Below, one piece after another: positions 5,223-11,338 of a DNA stretch of 13,029 nt. This DNA is from Parcubacteria group bacterium CG11_big_fil_rev_8_21_14_0_20_41_14 (lineage in GTDB: Bacteria > Patescibacteriota > Patescibacteriia > UBA2169). Location of the stretch: positions 1 to 13,029 of the forward strand of contig PCVT01000159.1 of NCBI GenBank assembly GCA_002787075.1, given 5' to 3'. The position numbers and the translations under genes were made by a program. Positions within the stretch are counted from its first letter, which is position 1; each line of letters starts with the position of its first letter. The notes beneath the pieces are model-generated. The model searched no databases. It worked only from the letters and a program-made list of their open reading frames with translations, and was not told where the DNA came from.

Positions 5223-6422
5223 ATGAAAACAGTAAATATACTCGGCATAGAGGTGAGTGATTTATCTCAAGCAGAAGCCCTTAGTCGCGTAAAAAATTAT
5301 ATAGAAGACGCTCATCAGCACTATATTGTTACTCCAAATCCGGAAATAGTGCTTAAAGCGCGGGAAGATAAGAATCTTCGATTAATTTTGAATCATGCTG
5401 ACCTTGCTTTGGCAGACGGATTTGGATTGAAGATTGGATCTTGGATATTAGGCGAGAAGATCCAGCACCGCATTACAGGCGCGGATTTTACTGAGGCAAT
5501 TATCGCTTTAGCAGAGCAGGAAGGGTGGAAGATTTTTCTGCTTGGCGGAAAAGATGATAAAACAACCGAGAAAGCTGCTTGGCATCTTCGGTATGAATAC
5601 AAAAATGCAAAAATTGTTGGTACAGCCAGTGGAGGTCTGGTAGAATTCAAGAAAGGAAGATGGCAAACATCTGACTCAAAGCTCTTGGATAAAATAAATC
5701 AATCCCAAGCCCAGATTATTTTCGTGGCATTTGGATGTCCTAGGCAAGAAAAATGGATTTTCCAAAATTTGGACAAGCTGCCAAATATAAAGCTTGCCAT
5801 GACTGTTGGAGGCACATTGGACTTTTTTTCAGGAAGCAAGAAACGCGCAACGCATGTTTTGCGCAAAATCGGGCTTGAATGGATGTGGCGGTTAGCGCAA
5901 GAGCCGAAAAGAATAAAGCGAATCTGGAACGCGACTGGAGTGTTTATTTGGACTGTGATAAAATGGCGATTGCGCATGATTACATTTCGCGAAAATGTTG
6001 CGGCCTTCATAGTAAATTCTCGCAATGAAGCATTTCTCATAAAGCGAGCTGATAGCAGGCAGGATCATTGGCAATTCCCTCAAGGAGGAGTAGACAAAGG
6101 AGAAACAGCCCAGGAAGCAGTTCTGCGCGAAGTCAAAGAAGAAACTGGAATTGAAAATGTTCAAATTATCGGCATGAGCCCGGATAAGAATAAATATGAG
6201 TTCCCAGAAAAGTGGCATAAATTAAACAATGGATTCAAAGGCCAAAGCCAAACAATTTTTTATCTTAAATATCTTGGCAATGGAAATGATATTGTCTTAG
6301 ACAAGGAAGAAGCATGCGCAAGCTCTTGGGTGCATATTGATGATATTGTTGACATGGTCTATGAAAAGCGCAAAAAAATGGCAAATATGGCTGTTGAAGG
6401 TTATAAAAAAATATATGACTAA
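5223..6422 (+). CDS. WecB/TagA/CpsF-family glycosyltransferase fused to a NUDIX (RppH-like) hydrolase
   Basis: Residues 1-250 of 399 are a WecG/TagA-type transferase, which moves an N-acetylhexosamine from a UDP-sugar to a polyprenyl-diphosphate-linked acceptor at the inner membrane face. Visible are TPNPE (37-41), LADGFG (63-68; Asp65 aligns with the catalytic base proposed for bacterial TagA), HRITGADF (82-89), LLGG (106-109) and VAFGCPRQEKW (168-178). The basic C-terminal stretch (RLAQEPKRIKRIW, 223-235) resembles the membrane-docking tail of TagA. Residues 255-399 are a NUDIX domain with the full box GX5EX7REVKEETGI at 288-310 and WQFPQGG at 283-289, as in RppH/Ap4A hydrolases. There is no stop or restart between the two parts. 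The gene ends inside gltX with an 8-nt overlap. A sequencing frameshift that joined two genes is unlikely, as both domains are intact in one frame. Confidence 0.88.
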   Translation: MKTVNILGIEVSDLSQAEALSRVKNYIEDAHQHYIVTPNPEIVLKAREDKNLRLILNHADLALADGFGLKIGSWILGEKIQHRITGADFTEAIIALAEQEGWKIFLLGGKDDKTTEKAAWHLRYEYKNAKIVGTASGGLVEFKKGRWQTSDSKLLDKINQSQAQIIFVAFGCPRQEKWIFQNLDKLPNIKLAMTVGGTLDFFSGSKKRATHVLRKIGLEWMWRLAQEPKRIKRIWNATGVFIWTVIKWRLRMITFRENVAAFIVNSRNEAFLIKRADSRQDHWQFPQGGVDKGETAQEAVLREVKEETGIENVQIIGMSPDKNKYEFPEKWHKLNNGFKGQSQTIFYLKYLGNGNDIVLDKEEACASSWVHIDDIVDMVYEKRKKMANMAVEGYKKIYD

Positions 6423-7863
6423 AACTAAAACACAAATCAAAACTCGTTTCGCTCCAAGCCCAACCGGAGCGCCACATGTGGGCAATATACGCACTGCTTT
6501 GTTTGAATGGCTGTTCGCGCGTGCGAATAAAGGCGCGTTCCTTTTGCGCGTAGAAGATACAGATCAGAGTCGTGCAATAGAGGGAAGCGTGGAGCAGATT
6601 CTTAAGGCCTTGGATTGGCTGGGTATTGATATTGATGAAGGCGTAATCGCGCATGACAAAGACAAGGGTTCAGAAAAGCCGTATTTTCAATCAAAGCGTT
6701 TGGATATCTATCGCGAGCATGCTCAGAAGTTGTTGGATAAGGGGCATGCGTTTTATTGTTTTTGTTCTGAGGAACGTCTTAGAGAGATGCGAGAGGATCA
6801 GCAAAAAGCAAAACTTCCGCCTAAGTATGATGGTTTCTGTCTTGAACTATCTAAGGATGAGGTTGATGAGAAGTTAAAAAACGGAAAAAAGTATGTTATC
6901 CGCATGAAAATTCCAGAAGATGGGGCTACTTCGTTTCAGGATGCTATTAAGGGGCATTTAGTGATCCAGAATAAAACTATTGACTGCCAGGTGTTAATTA
7001 AATCAGATAAGTTTCCCACATATCATTTGGCTAGCGTGGTGGATGATCATTTAATGGAAATTACGCATGTGATTCGGGCTGATGAATGGCTCTCTTCCAC
7101 GCCAAAGCATGTTTTGCTTTATAAATATTTTGGATGGGATGAGCCAATTTGGGTGCATCTGCCTATAATTCTAGGGACTGATAAATCCAAACTTTCAAAG
7201 CGCCATGGTGCTGTGTCTGTGATGGAGTATCGTGAACAAGGATATCTTCCTGAAGCAATGATAAATTTTTTGGCGCTGTTGGGTTGGAATCCAAAAACTG
7301 ATCAAGAGATTTTATCGGTTGATGAGATAATCGCGCAGTTTGATATTAAGAAGATTAACAAAAATAATCCAATTTTTGATGTAACAAAATTGAACTGGAT
7401 GAATAATCAGTATATTCAAAAAAAGAGCGTTGATGAGCTAGCGTGCTTGATTGATTCAGTGCATGATCGCAATGATATTATTTTCAAAAAAGCAATTGCT
7501 TTGGTTCAGGATCGGCTTGAAAAGCTTTCTGATTTTGATGATTTAACTTTGTTTTTATGGAAATTGCCTGAATATTCCGCGGACATTTTAGTGCCAAAAG
7601 AACTGGATAAGCCAAAGACCAAGCGCATGCTTGAAATCGCGCTAGGCAAAATTGAAAAAGAGGATCAATTCAATGAAAAAGATTTGCGTGAAACATTTTT
7701 GGAATATTGCGAGCATGAAAAACTCAAACGCGGGGATTTTCTCTGGCCTTTGCGCGTTGCAATAACTGGCATGAAAAATTCGCCCGAGGTTTTCGCGGTC
7801 ATGGATATTCTGGGGAAGGATGAATCTACGGAAAGAGTAAAAGAGGGGATTGGAAAGTTGTAG
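6415..7863 (+). CDS. gltX: Glutamyl-tRNA synthetase
   Basis: This class Ic synthetase charges tRNAGlu and, where GatCAB is present, often tRNAGln as well. The 482-residue product has the HIGH-type motif in SPTGAPHVGN (15-24), the KMSKS-type motif KLSKRHG (259-265), the family stretch LLRVEDTD, and an anticodon-binding C-terminal half. Cysteines in FYCFCSEE and GFCLEL lie where a zinc site is found in many GluRS. A longer in-frame start at 6337 lies deep inside the preceding gene; the ATG at 6415 is preferred because it starts directly before KTRFAPSPTG and overlaps the upstream stop by 8 nt, suggesting translational coupling. No Shine-Dalgarno sequence is visible. Length and motifs look normal. 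Confidence 0.96.
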   Translation: MTKTKTQIKTRFAPSPTGAPHVGNIRTALFEWLFARANKGAFLLRVEDTDQSRAIEGSVEQILKALDWLGIDIDEGVIAHDKDKGSEKPYFQSKRLDIYREHAQKLLDKGHAFYCFCSEERLREMREDQQKAKLPPKYDGFCLELSKDEVDEKLKNGKKYVIRMKIPEDGATSFQDAIKGHLVIQNKTIDCQVLIKSDKFPTYHLASVVDDHLMEITHVIRADEWLSSTPKHVLLYKYFGWDEPIWVHLPIILGTDKSKLSKRHGAVSVMEYREQGYLPEAMINFLALLGWNPKTDQEILSVDEIIAQFDIKKINKNNPIFDVTKLNWMNNQYIQKKSVDELACLIDSVHDRNDIIFKKAIALVQDRLEKLSDFDDLTLFLWKLPEYSADILVPKELDKPKTKRMLEIALGKIEKEDQFNEKDLRETFLEYCEHEKLKRGDFLWPLRVAITGMKNSPEVFAVMDILGKDESTERVKEGIGKL

Positions 7864-7864
7864 T

Positions 7865-7902
7865 AAAAACGGTGTTAGCCCGCCAATTCGGCGGGTCAGG
7901 AG
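7865..7902. repeat. 38-bp direct repeat, copy 1 (between gltX and hicB)
   Basis: It reads AAAAACGGTGTTAG, then the palindrome CCCGCC-AATTC-GGCGGG (7879-7895), then TCAGGAG. It is identical to copy 2 at 8406-8443 except for T/C at 7896. It begins 2 nt after the gltX stop. In this copy AAAACG (7866-7871) also pairs with CGTTTT at 7905-7910 outside the palindrome, so it could act as a weak terminator or 3' stabiliser for the gltX transcript. Confidence 0.85.
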
Positions 7903-7918
7903 GTCGTTTTGCCACCAT

Positions 7919-7947
7919 TTGACTAATTCAACGACAAATTATACAAT
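7919..7947 (+). promoter_or_regulatory. Promoter of hicBA
   Basis: TTGACT at 7919-7924 and TACAAT at 7942-7947 are separated by 17 bp, a sigma70-type promoter. The start site should lie near 7954, giving a leader of about 14 nt to the ATG at 7968. It is the only promoter in the window with a strong -35 box. Confidence 0.65.
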
Positions 7948-7967
7948 AAAAGCATAATTTGAATTAT

Positions 7968-8186
7968 ATGCGCACAATAAACCTGCAATCAGTAGTATGG
8001 AAAGAGGATGACTACTACATCTCGCAATGCCTAGATGTAGATGTTTCTAGTTTTGGAAAAACAGAAAAACAAGCGCTTGATAATCTTCAAGATGCCTTGG
8101 AATTATATTATGAAGATGTTCCGGTTCCACAAAAGGGCAAAGTAAAAAATCCGATGATTGCTTCAATACCATTGCAATATGCCTAA
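7968..8186 (+). CDS. hicB: HicB-family antitoxin (short form)
   Basis: The 72-residue protein neutralises the HicA mRNA interferase encoded next to it. It has the HicB partial RNase-H-like fold pattern: WKEDDYYISQCLDVDVSSFG, then TEKQALDNLQDALELYYED (the GxTxxEAxxNLxEAL motif), and it ends after a proline/lysine tail. No C-terminal helix-turn-helix or ribbon-helix-helix is present, so DNA binding and self-repression are uncertain. The frame is open from a TTG at 7959, but the ATG at 7968 is preferred because MRTINLQSVV begins the first beta strand. The last 8 nt overlap hicA, with antitoxin first and toxin second. Confidence 0.85.
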   Translation: MRTINLQSVVWKEDDYYISQCLDVDVSSFGKTEKQALDNLQDALELYYEDVPVPQKGKVKNPMIASIPLQYA

Positions 8187-8397
8187 ACCATATCCAGTTA
8201 GGATAGTTATTAAGGTCCTTGAGAGCAAGGGCTTCTTTTTTGTTTCACAGACCGGATCACACGCAAAATATAGAAAACTAAACGGACGAAAAATGACCGT
8301 GATTGTTCCTATTCACGAGAAAGATATTCGGCATGGGACTCTCAGATCTATCCTGCGTCAATCTGGATTATCAGAAAATGATTTTGGGAAAAAATAA
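8179..8397 (+). CDS. hicA: HicA-family toxin (mRNA interferase)
   Basis: The 72-residue YcfA/HicA protein is expected to bind and cleave mRNA through a dsRBD-like fold. Visible are VIKVLESKGFFFVSQTGSHAKYR (catalytic His28 in the GSH motif), TVIVPIHEKDIRHGTLRSIL and RQSGLSENDF, all conserved in the family, so the toxin looks intact. The ATG at 8179 overlaps the hicB stop (ATGCCTAA); a longer in-frame start at 8158 would add seven residues absent from the family. Production should depend on translation of hicB. The pair lies between two 38-bp direct repeats, which suggests arrival or mobility as a cassette. Confidence 0.92.
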   Translation: MPKPYPVRIVIKVLESKGFFFVSQTGSHAKYRKLNGRKMTVIVPIHEKDIRHGTLRSILRQSGLSENDFGKK

Positions 8398-8405
8398 AAA
8401 TAAGA

Positions 8406-8443
8406 AAAAACGGTGTTAGCCCGCCAATTCGGCGGGCCAGGAG
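8406..8443. repeat. 38-bp direct repeat, copy 2 (after hicA)
   Basis: It matches copy 1 at 37 of 38 positions. The palindromic core extends to GCCCGCC-AATTC-GGCGGGC, 7 bp, because the copy has C at 8437. It begins 9 nt after the hicA stop codon. The outer AAAACG/CGTTTT pairing seen in copy 1 is absent. Confidence 0.85.
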
Positions 8444-8474
8444 TCATTTAGACAGCCCTTTCAAAAGGAGAATA

Positions 8475-8514
8475 AAGCTCATCCAGAACAACATCTGGAT
8501 GGGCTTCTCTTTTT
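8475..8514 (+). terminator. Rho-independent terminator of hicBA
   Basis: AAGCTCATCCAGA (8475-8487) pairs with TCTGGATGGGCTT (8494-8506): 13 bp with a single G-U wobble and a 6-nt loop, followed by CTCTTTTT. This is the strongest terminator in the window. Its T-tract runs straight into the TGGTATAAT promoter of the next gene. Confidence 0.85.
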
Positions 8515-8515
8515 G

Positions 8516-8524
8516 TGGTATAAT
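8516..8524 (+). promoter_or_regulatory. Extended -10 promoter of the cation transporter gene
   Basis: TGG TATAAT is a perfect extended -10, with the hexamer at 8519-8524. It lies directly behind the terminator T-tract (TTTTTGTGGTATAAT). No -35 box is seen. Transcription from about 8531 would rule out starts at TTG 8513 and ATG 8525 and leaves the ATG at 8546 with a leader of about 15 nt. Confidence 0.75.
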
Positions 8525-8545
8525 ATGCAAAGTATAATTACAACT

Positions 8546-9439
8546 ATGTCAGCACAAAACACTAGAATAAAAACTATCAATAAAGTTACCATAGTCGGAT
8601 CTTTCGTGAATCTTTTACTTACCGCTGGAAAAATATGCGCAGGCATTTTGGGAAAATCCTCAGCCATGGTCGCTGACGGAGTACACTCATTATCTGACTT
8701 AGTAACAGATATTGTTTTAATAGCATTTGTAAGAGTATCAGGCAAAGAAAGAGATGAAAATCATAAATACGGACATGGAAAATACGAAACATTCGCCACA
8801 ATGCTCGTCAGCTTTGCATTGATGATAGTTGGAATTGGAATTTTTTGGACTGGCGCGAATAAAGTAATTGATTCCTTGCATGGCGCAATGATTGAACAGC
8901 CAAGCATAATCGCGCTGTACGCGGCTACTGCCTCTATTATAAGCAAAGAAGCCCTGTTCTGGTACACAAAAATAGTCGGAAAAAAAATAAAGAGTACAGC
9001 AGTAATAGCAAATGCCTGGCACCATCGCTCTGACGCGTTTTCATCAATCGGCACTGCTTTGGGTATTTCAGGAGCTATTTTTTTAGGAGAGCAATGGAGA
9101 ATACTGGATCCGATCGCAGGCATAATCGTAAGCTTGTTCATATTAAAAGTAGCTTGGAAAATAGCCCATCCAAGCGTTAATGAATTGCTTGAAACATCGC
9201 TTCCTAAAAAAACAGAACAACAAATCGCGCGTATAATCATGAACCATAAAGGAGTGAAAAATTTTCATAATTTAAGAACCAGAAAAATTGGAAACGCCAT
9301 AGCCGCGGATGTGCATATAAAAATAGATAAAAATCATTCTATTGAATCAGCCCATGACATTGCCACTGATATAGAAAAATCCATCAGAAAAAAATTCGGA
9401 AAAGAATCAAATATTGTGATTCACACAGAGCCATATTAA
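8546..9439 (+). CDS. Cation diffusion facilitator (CDF) family divalent-metal transporter
   Basis: The 297-residue membrane protein exports divalent metals (Zn, Fe, Mn, Co or Cd; specificity not predictable here) by proton antiport. Six hydrophobic segments are followed by a cytosolic C-terminal domain (about 215-297). Metal-site motifs are present in TM2 (ADGVHSLSD, 43-51; His47 and Asp51) and TM5 (NAWHHRSD, 156-163; His159 and Asp163), with the family motif KYGHGKYET at 74-82 between TM2 and TM3. It looks complete and functional. The frame is open back to a TTG at 8513, but that part overlaps the -10 box, so the ATG at 8546 is chosen. There is no Shine-Dalgarno sequence. It is probably a single-gene unit, since the next gene has its own promoter. 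Confidence 0.92.
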   Translation: MSAQNTRIKTINKVTIVGSFVNLLLTAGKICAGILGKSSAMVADGVHSLSDLVTDIVLIAFVRVSGKERDENHKYGHGKYETFATMLVSFALMIVGIGIFWTGANKVIDSLHGAMIEQPSIIALYAATASIISKEALFWYTKIVGKKIKSTAVIANAWHHRSDAFSSIGTALGISGAIFLGEQWRILDPIAGIIVSLFILKVAWKIAHPSVNELLETSLPKKTEQQIARIIMNHKGVKNFHNLRTRKIGNAIAADVHIKIDKNHSIESAHDIATDIEKSIRKKFGKESNIVIHTEPY

Positions 9440-9467
9440 ATAATCCATGGAAGGGCTTGTTTTTTTG

Positions 9468-9476
9468 TGGTATAAT
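9468..9476 (+). promoter_or_regulatory. Extended -10 promoter of the M23 peptidase gene
   Basis: TGG TATAAT, with the hexamer at 9471-9476, is preceded by a run of seven T residues. The box and its 5' flank (GGGCTT...TTTTTGTGGTATAAT) closely match the promoter at 8516-8524. The ATG at 9489 follows after 12 nt, giving a leader of about 6 nt. A weak hairpin (CCAT/ATGG, 9431-9450) before the T-run may terminate the transporter transcript. Confidence 0.7.
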
Positions 9477-9488
9477 AATAGGCGCAAT

Positions 9489-10739
9489 ATGCCCAAAAAG
9501 ATAAAAATAAAAATCATATCACTTGCATCGGTTTTATGCCTAATTTTAGCGTCAAACCCTTCTTTTGCAGTGGCTGAAGATACAGGAGATGGAGTAGCAA
9601 CAGGTAAAAACCCAGAAGTGCAGGATATTGCTCAGCAATTAAAACAACAAAGAGAGGCCATTGACGAAATTCAAGGCAAAATTGACGCTTATGAATCAAA
9701 AATACAATCAAAGCGAAATGAAGCATTAACTATCCGCAATCAGCTTGATTCTTTAAGCGATGATATTGAGCAGACCAAATGGGAATTAGATCTTAAAAAG
9801 GAACAAATAAAAGAAGTTAATTTAAAAATCGCTGAAACCGAGAACCGGATCAATCTCAAAGAACAGGAAATCGCGAGCCAGAAAGAAAAAATTTCTGAAT
9901 TCATCCGTCTTTTATACCAAACCGGACAGAAAACTACTGTTGAAATCCTTTTGGCAAATGACGCGTTCAGCGAATTTTTTGACCAAACCCAGTATTTAGA
10001 AACAGTTGAGCAGGACTTATCAACTATTTTGAAAAAACTGAAAGCAGTAAAAGAAAAATTAGATCAAGAACAAAAAGATCTTGAATCAGAGCGCGTGGAA
10101 TTGAATGACCTAAAAGACAAGCTTGCTGGCGCGCAAATGGGGCTAGAGGAAAAGGTAACTGCTAAAAATGTTATTTTAGAAGCAACACAAGCAGATGAAG
10201 AAAAATTCCAAACATTGCTCAAGCAGGTTCGCGCGGAGCAAGCGCAGATTAACAGCGATATTGTCACATTGGAAAAGCAATTGCGCGCGAAATTGGAAGC
10301 ATCAGGAGATAAGACATTATCAGAACTCTCAGGCCAAGGATTTATTTGGCCAGTTCCGTCACATACTGTTACTGCTACTTTTCATGACCCTGATTATCCT
10401 TTCCGCAGATATTTTGAGCATCCTGCGATTGATATACGCTCAAAGCAGGGAACTCCGATTCAGGCAATCGGCTCTGGATATGTGTCGCGCGCGGTTGATT
10501 CTGGATTAGGATATAGCTACATATCTTTGATTCACGCTGATGGGCTCTCCAGCGTGTATGGCCATGTGAGCTGTATTCTGGTTCAGGAGGATGAATATGT
10601 TGTGCAAGGACAGGTGATAGGGTGTTCAGGCGCGACTCCTGGCACTCCTGGGGCTGGCCGGCTTACAACCGGGCCTCACTTGCACTTGGAAGTTCGGTTA
10701 AACGGAATTCCAGTGAACCCGCTGAACTATTTGCCATAA
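9489..10739 (+). CDS. EnvC-like secreted coiled-coil M23 (LytM) peptidase
   Basis: The 416-residue protein has a signal peptide (basic KKIKIK, hydrophobic 9-22, cleavage near SFAVA at 25-29), a long coiled coil in two blocks (about 43-143 and 170-270) around a short break (TTVEILLANDAFSEFF, 149-164), and a C-terminal LytM domain (about 285-416). The zinc site is intact: HPAID with His311 and Asp315, YGH at 357-359, and HLH at 397-399. It should be able to cut peptidoglycan cross-links, unlike E. coli EnvC, which has the same layout but a degenerate site and activates amidases. A role in cell separation is inferred. The frame extends to an ATG at 9447, but that start lies before the promoter, so the ATG at 9489, which begins the signal peptide, is used. 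Confidence 0.9.
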   Translation: MPKKIKIKIISLASVLCLILASNPSFAVAEDTGDGVATGKNPEVQDIAQQLKQQREAIDEIQGKIDAYESKIQSKRNEALTIRNQLDSLSDDIEQTKWELDLKKEQIKEVNLKIAETENRINLKEQEIASQKEKISEFIRLLYQTGQKTTVEILLANDAFSEFFDQTQYLETVEQDLSTILKKLKAVKEKLDQEQKDLESERVELNDLKDKLAGAQMGLEEKVTAKNVILEATQADEEKFQTLLKQVRAEQAQINSDIVTLEKQLRAKLEASGDKTLSELSGQGFIWPVPSHTVTATFHDPDYPFRRYFEHPAIDIRSKQGTPIQAIGSGYVSRAVDSGLGYSYISLIHADGLSSVYGHVSCILVQEDEYVVQGQVIGCSGATPGTPGAGRLTTGPHLHLEVRLNGIPVNPLNYLP

Positions 10740-10753
10740 TTTTGATTTTGGAC

Positions 10754-10786
10754 AAATAGGGCATTCATGGTCCTATTTATTTTTTT
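10754..10786 (+). terminator. Terminator of the M23 peptidase gene
   Basis: AAATAGG (10754-10760) and CCTATTT (10772-10778) form a 7-bp A/T-rich stem with an 11-nt loop, followed by ATTTTTTT. It lies between two convergent genes and includes the stop codon of the minus-strand gene; on the minus strand no T-run follows, so it mainly serves the plus strand. Confidence 0.65.
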
Positions 10787-11334
10787 GCATTTTTTATATC
10801 TTTGATTTGCTGAATATTCTGCTGATCGCGGAAATCCAAAAAATCCTTTAATCCGTCTTTGGCGACAAATCGAAATCCCTTAATATGCTTATCTTCACAT
10901 ATAGGATAGGGAATTTGAATGCATTCTTGAGTATTGCCATGCTGAAAATAAGCAAGCAATTTTTCGGGATTTTGTGTATGTCCGCACTCAACAACAATTG
11001 ATCCATCAGCATCCATAACATCAGGGTAATATCCACAGAAAAGATGTTCATATTGGATATTTTTAATATTTATTTGTTTGAGATATTCCGCGGCGAGCAA
11101 TTTTAATGCTTTGTGGTTTTTTCCGCCACCGGAAGCAATATCAAATGCATGTTCATCTGATATCAGATTATCTAAAAATGCATGATATTTCTCCTTGGTT
11201 CCAATAGAAATTTCATCAAACGCAAGAAAACATTCATCAACCAAAAAAGCTATTTCATTGATTGATTCGTAATCTCCCCGAAATGCCTGAATTCCGGAAA
11301 AAAATATTTCTTGTATTTTTGCAAAATTATCCAT
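10777..11334 (-). CDS. Uncharacterised protein, possibly PD-(D/E)XK nuclease-like
   Basis: The 185-residue soluble protein has no signal peptide or membrane segment, and I do not recognise the family with certainty. The middle shows HKALKLLAAEYLKQ (74-87), IQYEHLF (93-99), YYPDVMDADGSIVVECGHTQ (102-121) and PEKLLAYF (123-130). An acidic residue followed by PD, a beta strand and VEC is the spacing of PD-(D/E)XK nucleases, but Cys117-Gly118 stands where the usual x-Lys would be, so activity is doubtful. The ATG at 11334 starts 4 nt after the recombinase stop. A start at 11379 is possible but would overlap that gene by 41 nt. It is likely co-transcribed with the recombinase gene. Confidence 0.7.
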   Translation of the reverse strand: MDNFAKIQEIFFSGIQAFRGDYESINEIAFLVDECFLAFDEISIGTKEKYHAFLDNLISDEHAFDIASGGGKNHKALKLLAAEYLKQINIKNIQYEHLFCGYYPDVMDADGSIVVECGHTQNPEKLLAYFQHGNTQECIQIPYPICEDKHIKGFRFVAKDGLKDFLDFRDQQNIQQIKDIKNAKK

Positions 11335-11338
11335 AATA

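Noticed and set aside
5393..6040. Minus-strand open frames opposite the glycosyltransferase-NUDIX gene
   Set aside because: They are mirror frames of a well-supported gene with no start signals and no recognisable protein motifs.
7865..8443. The two 38-bp repeats as a CRISPR array
   Set aside because: Only two copies exist, they are about 540 bp apart, and the space between them is filled by two protein genes; no cas genes are seen.
8444..8474. A riboswitch or attenuator between hicA and the transporter (AGCCC at 8453 could pair with GGGCT at 8501)
   Set aside because: The alternative pairing is only 5 bp and competes with a much stronger 13-bp terminator stem; the transporter promoter lies downstream of it.
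8513..8545. Upstream starts (TTG 8513, ATG 8525) for the cation transporter
   Set aside because: These codons overlap or directly follow the TATAAT box, so a transcript from this promoter cannot include them; the extra residues are also not typical of the family.
8761..9240. A 159-codon minus-strand frame opposite the cation transporter
   Set aside because: The coding strand has clear CDF motifs; the reverse frame is a compositional shadow of membrane-segment codons.
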